Of a DNA stretch of 64,000 nucleotides, positions 58,001 through 64,000 are shown piece after piece. The stretch lies in assembly GCA_010093705.1 (NCBI GenBank), contig MU006091.1, positions 858,702 to 922,701 on the forward strand. The letters run 5' to 3'. Origin of the DNA: Patellaria atrata CBS 101060 (taxonomy: Eukaryota > Ascomycota > Dothideomycetes > Patellariales > Patellariaceae). The translations under genes were made by a program, and so were the position numbers. Below the pieces are notes generated by a model, which searched no databases, had not been told where the DNA came from, and saw only the letters and a list, made by a program, of their open reading frames with translations. Positions within the stretch are counted from its first letter, which is position 1, and the number at the start of each line of letters is the position of its first letter.

Positions 58001-58422
58001 TTGATGATAAGGAGATTCAGTACATGCCAGTGATTCTTCCACGCAGCAGTCATCAGAGCTGTCCGTCCCTTCTTGTCTGCAGTCTCAGGGCTAGCTCCAT
58101 AGTCCAGGAGTAATTGTACAATCCTTATATGGTTATGTTCTACGGCTCTCATCAATGGTGAAGCACGATTCCCGTTTGCTCCATCTGACCTGGCACCACA
58201 GTTAAGCAGATATTGTGTCGCATTGATCTTCCCCTTTTCGGAGCTCCTTAGTAGACCGATCCTTAGGAAGTTATCGCTGATCTGACCTTTGGACTTTGCT
58301 GCTTCGATGACCTCCTTTAATGTCTCAACATCGTCATTCTCCGCCGCGCGTAGTAGCTTAGGTTCCAACCGTTCTTGATTGACACTCCCTCCATCGGTTG
58401 ATCTTGATCGATCGCGTGGCAT
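55009..58422 (-). CDS. Ankyrin-repeat protein with C-terminal CorA-like Mg2+ transporter domain
   Basis: This single-exon gene encodes 1137 aa. Residues about 15-345 are a series of ankyrin repeats (for example GRTALMTAAWKNHWHVLNLL and GKTALHIAAEEGHLDVVKCL). The middle (about 450-640) is polar and Ser/Pro/Lys-rich. The C-terminal part is CorA-like: a long helical cytosolic region (IRDELSMIRKVLEDQ, then IERMDKQAERIYSSITDLLD) followed by two membrane helices near 970-992 and 1020-1045. The first helix ends in FFTINIREFPREN, where canonical CorA has the GMN selectivity motif, so the filter differs. Such ankyrin-CorA fusions are common in filamentous fungi. Transport activity, ion and membrane are unknown. 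The lack of introns stands out beside its intron-rich neighbours. Confidence 0.88.
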   Translation of the reverse strand: MPRDRSRSTDGGSVNQERLEPKLLRAAENDDVETLKEVIEAAKSKGQISDNFLRIGLLRSSEKGKINATQYLLNCGARSDGANGNRASPLMRAVEHNHIRIVQLLLDYGASPETADKKGRTALMTAAWKNHWHVLNLLIIKGANVNAKDSKQRNVLHNLAADKICDWGDSVIELLLKVNIHIDGEAGQDELKRSPLHWACATGKKRLAEQLLTRSKYPRANVNSVEIRSKTSLHIAAAHDRDDIVGLLLEHGANVHQISDGGWMALHNACLKGCAKIVRMLLDSGADVNSRLLNGKTALHIAAEEGHLDVVKCLLERKEIKRAARDTFGSTPFLRAAQNRRKDVVNLLAPSNNVNALSSDALGAANGFSATIVDFGNFRNENQVKKRTIYELLYGRDPKNSRKPAITVLPKDNKAADFRWIHLPANNMQWVEALLTKSFIEEGASDIEGFKALERSFTHQHRGQQVHSHFMRPLCHSTPRAPRIPDEEAQQSPTDQTPPTPTIVVNGNAQTPRTPEIPKRQGRAEYVRENQSTSSFSSSKPSNEKKEKRGSGKGSKPVKITHDTSKSDGKRKVSLPIESRSWRSPGSPGRKDPTQIAKGNIYTFMPYLHFETDAKRQEMQEAIKRATLLNGQQAVTKAKTTDEMLLRAHLATSTLSLHVRRTLDQYFYHNIDTQNRDRDQVVYRYQTRSAGGDNCDIDAKIYMVDQLFMYILGKDLIVTSFPQRWQQPRNDPLNVLDGIIEDINSKTRDPVRSVYDLALIITARCSGIFDRHRMGDGDYQFLDMFEASIGSATDKESKLFSDFNAASRQASEWLQRHRRPNRFFRQLESTSRKTQRAAGKEDHFKYDDPSYSPLFVDKLLDIGEETDLVRETKDIRDELSMIRKVLEDQATVLQDLEMAICDIFREEHRNQSDVKRRLREQQRTIEMHIKDIERMDKQAERIYSSITDLLDLKQKHANAFEARFARDQAAGTAKQSQTIMVFTIVTIIFLPLSFIAAFFTINIREFPRENDGSESLPLSYVSKYMFGIGFAISIPLVVIALQLDNIADLYHDVRRRVHERRKRATEKNCEPHQQNDLLKMENILSTNRKSVETDRIQNYLLPVTSRTSAPSVRKVENGGLITGFKMRNSRDIERGVP

Positions 58423-59584
58423 CCTACTTTTGCAAACGTTTTGTATGTTTTATAGCATAGTCGTACACGTTCAGCACCGTACGTCTCGGCGGGCGTGCTT
58501 GTCAAACGATATGGCGGCGAATCCTATCTGGTAATAAGGACGAGTATAGGCAAAACTAGTAAGGAGCTTTAGTTTGGATCGAGTTCGGAGGCTTATAGGT
58601 CGCTCTCTCTGGGAATTTCTATCAATTAGTTGTCGCCAAAACCAGGGGATCCATTCTAAGCGATTGTGAAGGTAATATAGACCCAATTGTTGGGGTTTAA
58701 AGGTGGCAGAGTCTCTACATATCGAACTGTACCACAACAGTTGAGGTAGGAGTCTTGGCTAAAGAAAGTTCCCATTTCAGCTCACCGCAGTTCGTCATGT
58801 CCTGATCTGCAAACATGACAAAACAGCTCCATATCCAGTCCGGGGATAAGAAGCTGTGGATAGATCGGTCTCCCTATCCAGAAATCAGATAAGGAACAAC
58901 ATATCTCTTGGCATCAGGAACATCCGCGGACCATAGCCCGTACTTTCCTTATCTTCCCAGACTTCCCCAGATTTCCCCAGAGCCTCATTCTTCCTTAAAC
59001 CAGCTTCAGACGTCAATCCAACTTTGTACATCCTCATCATTGATTCTATAAACATCTTCGCCTACTATAATACCGTTTTCAACCCCGAAAAGATGTATCT
59101 TGACAGCTGGATGGTCCTCCTCGGAAATTCGAGACGCCAATGCGGAACGTCTGGAGCTCTTACGTTATGAGAAGGTTCGCACGAACCGCAAATTTGGTAA
59201 TGGGCAGCAGAATCGAGTTAACCGCAGCAAAGTGATGAGGGAACAGTACCTACACTGAAGATGATTCCTTAGCTCCAGGGTTCTTTGATCGTTTACCAAT
59301 GTCACACGCCGTCTTCGAGTTGCAGTTGTGGCCGAATATTGGCTCCTTTTGCTCTTGATGGGCCAGGAACAAAGCCTTGGGACTTTGGACGTTATTTGAG
59401 GCTTCCCGAGTTCCTGAATATGCCGTGAGCCTGTATACGACACTGAGATGCCCTTAATCAACTGGTTGGCCCTGTTCCGGTGCAACGTCCGCTTCGCTAC
59501 CTCTACTCACACTATTTTGGTACTCTTGTACAGTACTCTACTCTTGTTCTTTAAAGTCGTTAGACAACCAGGAATTGTATCAAC
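58423..59584. promoter_or_regulatory. Divergent promoter region ankyrin-CorA / HPP protein
   Basis: This 1.2-kb spacer between diverging genes contains the reverse complement of TACTGTAC at 59528-59535, about 50 bp before the HPP ATG, and a short repeated TTCCCCAGA near 58962-58982. No gene is supported. Confidence 0.5.
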
Positions 59585-60665
59585 ATGATTAGAAGGTTAA
59601 AGGATATAAAGGCCACTGATCTGCATTGGGATGTAGACTACTATATCAATCCATATATACCATCTTCACAATTACGCCGGCTTCCTACGCTACTTTCACG
59701 CTTCCTGGGCTATCGTGAGAATACTACACAAGATGTTGGAAATATCTTGATATGGTTCTGGTCCGCAGTGGGAACCTTCTGTGGCCTCACTCTTGTAGCC
59801 GGAGTATTCATGAACGGTCCTGCATGGCACTCTCATCATCCTCCTGCTCTAGTTGCTAGTTTGGTACGGTTAACCCTATAACAAACAACCCACATCTTAC
59901 CATTTCCCCTCACCCCAATATTGCAAACACACAAATTGACATCCCCAGGGCGCCGCTGCAATCCTCGACTACAACGCCATCGCCTCCCCCCTCGCCCAAC
60001 CCCGCAACAGCGTCATCGGCCACATCCTCGCCGCCCTCACCGGCGTCTCAGTCACCAAACTGATATCCCTCTCCCCCCACTTCCAAGAACTGCGCTGGAT
60101 GACCGCCGCCGCCGCCTGCGCCCTCGCCTCTGTCGTCATGGGCGCCACAAACACGACCTACCCGCCCGGCGGCGCCACAGCCGTCCTCGCCGCCTTCGAC
60201 CCGCAGGTCACGGAGCTCGGCTGGCTCTTCGTCGGCTTGGTCGCCGTCGCGAGCCTGCTCATGTTGACCGTCGCGCTCCTCGTCAATAATCTGCAAAGGC
60301 GCTTTCCGTATTTCTGGTGGACACCCGTCGATCTGATCGAGTTGAGACGGAAACGCAGATCGGGAGATGTGGAACAGGGGAAGGGAGCGACGAGCCGGCT
60401 GGATGTGAAGCGGAAGGAGAGCGTGGAGTTCAGGCGCACGCAGGATGATGTTATCATCTTGAGAAAGAAGGAGATCGTGTTGCCCGAGGGCTTGGTCCTC
60501 GCGCCGGAGCAACTGGGCATGGTGGAGATGTTGCAGGAAATGTTGAGGGAGAGGACGCATCTGGCGCCTCAGCGGAGTCACTCGAGTAGCGAGTCGACGC
60601 CGTTCGAGGAGAAGGAGAGGGATGGGGAGGAAGAAGAGGAGCATAGTCGCCGTTCTAATCAATGA
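59585..60665 (+). CDS. HPP-family integral membrane protein
   Basis: Two exons, 59585-59863 and 59949-60665, give 331 aa. The HPP family are four-helix membrane proteins; plant chloroplast and cyanobacterial members have been linked to nitrite transport, and the fungal role is unknown. The membrane part lies between about residues 50 and 235. It has the name motif SHHPPALVASLGAAAIL, split by the intron, then PLAQPRNSVIGHILAALTGV and MGATNTTYPPGGATAVLAAF. The last helix, WLFVGLVAVASLLMLTVALL, leads to RRFPYFWWTPVDL. The C-terminal 100 residues are cytosolic and highly charged, ending in an acidic run (EEKERDGEEEEEHSRR). It converges with SEC12. Confidence 0.88.
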
Positions 60666-60884
60666 GGATTATGTGGGCGGAATCATAGTTCAAGTGTTTC
60701 ATTTTTCGGATAAGTAAAAATTCGCGTGGAATCTGGAGCGTTCGACTCTGACGGATTAATCCAACGATAATTCACGTGTACATCTACGAAAACGAAAATT
60801 AACTAAAGGTTACGCTCACTTCCAGCAACACACCCTCCGCAAACTTACACAAACACCCTATCGATACACATCCCCCAAACCCCG

Positions 60885-62923
60885 CTAGCCACCCCCAAGC
60901 ATCTCCCCGACAACGCCCCCAATGGCGCCCCCAACCTCCCCAAAGAATATACTCTTAAGCACAGTCTCCATCTCGCCCTCGACCCACTCACCCGCCCTAA
61001 CCAGCCGGCCCCGCCACACCTCCCGCTCATGCTTCTCCAGCTCCTCCCACTTCCGCGCGCCCCCGCTCTTAACCGCCTGTTCCGCGTCGACGACCTCAGG
61101 CCTGACCTCCCTCTCAGACGCAGGGTCTTCATCCGGCACGAGAACGACGGCCTTGGCGTCCGACTGCGGCGTCCCCTCCCGCCGCTCCTTATGGTGCGCG
61201 TGCAGGTGCGGCATATGGTGTCTGACGAGGTCGCGCAGCGAATGGCTTACTTTAGCCACGGGCGGCGCATGGACGTCGACGTCGACGAAGTGTTCAGCGT
61301 TCTCGAGGGCCTCGCGGACGCGGTCGGCACGGCGTGCTTCGAGGACGCGTTCGCCGGGGGCTTTGAGGCCTCCTAGGGCGGTGCGGATGGAGGGGGGGAG
61401 GATGTTGAGGCGGGTTGAGGGGGTGTCGCCGCGTTCGAGGGCGAGGGCGTCTTGGTAGCTTTGGAAGAGGAGGGCGCAGACGAGGAGGACGAAGGCGGCG
61501 ACGAAGACGGTGGCGGCCGTGTGGAGGTGCTCGGATACGTTTGGGGATAGGGTGTGGCGCGTGTCTGGGTTCTTGTCGATTGGGTCGAGGGAGAATGTGT
61601 CGATGACGACGGTGTTGCCCATGGATACGGAGGCTAGGCGGAGGTATTGGGGGGATGGTTTCCTGCGGATCTCGGATGTTGAAGGGGTTATGGGACGGTG
61701 GAAGGGCGACCAGACTATGCGCGTCATTTGGAGGGGGTGCACGTCGCGGAGGGTGATGTATTTCTTGAATTTGCTGACGGTGGAGGAGGAGGGGTAATGG
61801 TCGATTGTTAGCACACTGATGGAGATGTCCTGCCCTGCGACGGCGATGGCGATCTGGCGAACACCGGTGCGCGAGTCTGGGTCGAGAGGACAGACGTCGA
61901 GGCCAACGGCCGCTTTGACATGGCTTCCGAGACGTTTGCGTAGAGTTATCTGGCAGGGCCCTTCGGGGTAGAGGCGCAGGACCGACAACTCTGCGCCGGT
62001 CTTCTTATCGAGATTTGAGAGAAGGAGTAGGTGATCTGGAGATAGGAAGCGTACCGCGCGGAATTTAGATCGTTTCTTGGACTCAAAGACATCGGGGTAA
62101 GGAGTCTCGTAGACTCGCCGCGCCTCTGCGTTCTTTCCCCCAGCTTTACGCTGGACGCGAGTGATGTGAATGGAGTAATCTGTACAATACGCTACGGCGA
62201 ATTCGTCTTGCCCTGTTTCAATGATATCAAGGTCGGCAGCTTCTTCACCCTCAGGAGGATATAATCGCTGAATTACTTCTCTTGAGGAAGGTGAAGACAC
62301 TGTCGCATCGAAGAGGACTATCTCCGCTTTGTCCGCCAGCCCTGTACAAATACCCCCGATTCTCTTACTTCCTGAAGTGCGTAAATGCGCCGGTGATAAC
62401 CGTATTACCCTCTGATATGTTTCGTTCTTGCTTGACTTCGGCGGGGACGCAAACAGCTGTGTCTTCCCCAGAAACTCAATCGTACCATCTTGTATCTTTT
62501 CTTCTGACCCTTGCGAACCCTTTGTCTTCAGGGGATACGACACGAGAAAGGATCTAAAGTGCTCATTCTTTCCCGCCTGAAGCTGTTTCTCACTCGAATT
62601 GATACCCGCTTGTACTACTAACCCATCTTTAGCGGCGAGGGTTGCTAAGGAAGTCACGGAATCCTCGTCCCGGGAGAGTTCGATTTCGGCAGCGGACTTT
62701 ATCTCAGTGCGGGAGGAGACGTCTAGGAGTGTCTGAGATAGGGCCAATCAGTTACAGGAACTGAGGGCGCAATGGTATTTGAACGTACAATTTTGTTACC
62801 AACTCCACTTCGCCCCTCCCCTCCTCCGCCAGCTACGACGAGATAACCGCGACCGTACGGGTCGAAATCTGCAGCATATAGAGGATATGAGAGTGTGGTT
62901 TTGGTGAATGAAGGAGCAGGCAT
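60885..62923 (-). CDS. SEC12: Sar1 guanine-nucleotide exchange factor Sec12
   Basis: Two exons, 62789-62923 and 60885-62732, give 660 aa. Sec12 is an ER type II membrane protein whose cytosolic beta-propeller loads Sar1 with GTP to start COPII budding. The N-terminus reads TTLSYPLYAADFDPYGRGYL then VVAGGGGEGRSGVGNKITLL, the family's first blade, interrupted by the intron. WD-like blades continue to about residue 440. One membrane helix (TAATVFVAAFVLLVCALLF) lies near 447-466. The ER-luminal tail of about 190 residues is rich in His, Arg and Glu and ends in a Gly-rich stretch (GEVGGAIGGVVGEMLGGG). The open frame continues upstream without an ATG, so 62923 is the start. Confidence 0.88.
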
Positions 62924-63755
62924 GGCGGTCGGATGTACTTCGCGGCGGTTGAGGGACAATTAAGGAATAGATTTAGGTATGGAGCAGTTAGGGATAGCGA
63001 AAATTATCGTCGTATTAGAATAACTAGGACCCAGTGCACAGAATAATACTTTTAATATTAGACGTCCATACTGGCAAGGATGGATTACAAGGGAGGTGTA
63101 TATCGCTACTTGTGCTTTTGAGGTTGAGGTTCCCACCAAGGAATGCTAGAAAAGCAAGGCGACGTTGCTTTTTCCGTTCTACATCATCGTCGACCAGCTT
63201 TATTCCCCTTGATTTTGACCAAAACAGGTTCTAGGAGTGTAAAAATGGGCATATTTCCAATGACAAGTTTTGCATAGACAGTCACATCTCGCTGAGAAAC
63301 TCATAACTATTAGAGATCATGCTCAATTTTCTATCAAAGCCTCTACCATTTCACCCACTCTCTCCATCGCTGCTATTTCGTCGCTAGAATAAAAGACATT
63401 AGCCATTCAAACTCCTCTGCCGTGCAAAAGTAACCATCCTGTCCCGACGTCTCCCAGTTCCTAAGACTGAAAATGCAGCCGAGATCCAAAGGTATCGAAC
63501 AGTGAGAGATGAGAAGAGTTACAGGATACGCGCTAATCTGGAATATACTCATTCGCTTTCCAGAAGTGTAAGTACCATCGATGCAAAAGCTTATGACTGC
63601 AAAGTGACAGTCATCCGCATCAAATTATAACCAGAGCATAAATGCGCCGCCGAAGACCTCGATTAGGGGATGACGTTGATCGAGTTTTGTGACCGTTCCA
63701 CTATGCAGGCCGACCATATGAAAAGAAGAAAAATGTTCAAAGAAGACTGGGCAAT
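62924..63755. other. Spacer SEC12 promoter / kinase 3' end
   Basis: Both flanking genes are on the minus strand. I see no gene, repeat or RNA in this 0.8-kb stretch. Confidence 0.5.
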
Positions 63756-64000
63756 TTACTGTCCACTACCCTTCCTGAACGATAGGAGCTGCGCGAGGCT
63801 TCCTAAGCTGCATCCATTCTTCAAGAAGTCCAGATTCATCAGCTCGCTCGCCGAAGCTCGTGACTTGACGTCGACACAGAGACAAACGCTGAGGAACTGC
63901 TTCAAATCCTTTGAAAGTTTCTCAGGTTTCTTAAGTCGAGGAGTACCATTGGTCGCGATAAGGTATAGTGCTTTCAGAGGTTCCTCATTCAAGTAAGGGG
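63756..64000 (-). CDS. CLA4: PAK-family Ser/Thr kinase, Cla4-type, C-terminal end
   Basis: This is the last exon part of a gene that continues past the right edge; about 80 codons are visible and the stop is at 63756-63758. It contains kinase subdomains [23 protein letters not shown] (PAK substrate-lobe motif), then [20 protein letters not shown] with the invariant Arg. The end is [16 protein letters not shown]. The segment [10 protein letters not shown] and the short tail right after the kinase fold match Cla4 better than Ste20. Cla4 acts below Cdc42 in polarity and septation. The p21-binding and PH domains would be outside the window. Confidence 0.85.
   Translation of the reverse strand, partial: PYLNEEPLKALYLIATNGTPRLKKPEKLSKDLKQFLSVCLCVDVKSRASASELMNLDFLKNGCSLGSLAQLLSFRKGSGQ

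Noticed and set aside
60048-60662. 204-codon minus-strand ORF
   Set aside because: It is antisense to the second exon of the HPP gene, which has clear membrane segments and family motifs.

Overview
The window is nuclear DNA of a filamentous ascomycete (most likely Pezizomycotina). Nearly every gene is split by short introns, mostly about 45-110 nt, with GT..AG ends. The gene set is fungal: Urc1, Fur1, Bre1, Gid9, Rai1, Get4, Bdp1 and a fungal HPP protein. The proteins resemble those of filamentous ascomycetes more than yeasts. I cannot name the genus. All exon boundaries below were derived by hand from reading frame, splice signals and remembered family sequences; no alignment was run.

Layout. 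1-12 kb: the 3' end of CAF1/POP2 (+), a sucrose-type MFS transporter (-), the Na+/H+ exchanger NHX1 (+) and a P5B ATPase (YPK9/ATP13A2, -). 12-20 kb: URC1 (-), ELF1 (+), a uracil phosphoribosyltransferase (-) and the cohesin-release factor WAPL (+). 20-25 kb: long spacers, a 148-aa gene of unknown function and ribosomal protein eS1 (+). 25-30 kb: a cytochrome P450 (-), the ITP pyrophosphatase HAM1 (+) and FAP7/AK6 (-). 30-39 kb: glucose-6-phosphate dehydrogenase (-), ribosomal protein eL33 (+), a complex I B12-type subunit (+), a doubtful ORF, and TFIIIB subunit BDP1 (-). 39-51 kb: BRE1 (+), a BMT5-like rRNA methyltransferase (+), GID9/FYV10 (-), RAI1/DXO (-), a 134-aa gene of unknown function (+), GET4 (-) and a tRNA-Gly(CCC) (-). 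51-64 kb: a copper amine oxidase (-), an ankyrin-CorA protein (-), an HPP-family membrane protein (+), SEC12 (-) and the 3' end of a CLA4-type PAK kinase (-).

Most genes are housekeeping. Two neighbourhoods suggest shared function. URC1 and a uracil phosphoribosyltransferase lie about 1.7 kb apart, separated only by ELF1, which fits a partly dispersed uracil-catabolism (URC) locus. NHX1 and the P5B ATPase are convergent and both belong to families of endosomal/vacuolar cation transporters.

The most striking unexplained signals are these: a cluster of seven ACAATAG-like sites at roughly 20-bp spacing upstream of ELF1; very small exons (the ATG alone in ELF1, 8 nt in RAI1, 10 nt in eL33); a RAI1 intron whose 5' end is not GT; and a G-quadruplex-like run 3' of WAPL. 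Two 100-N assembly gaps sit beside homopolymers. I saw no transposon, retroelement, viral fossil, rRNA gene or CRISPR array.
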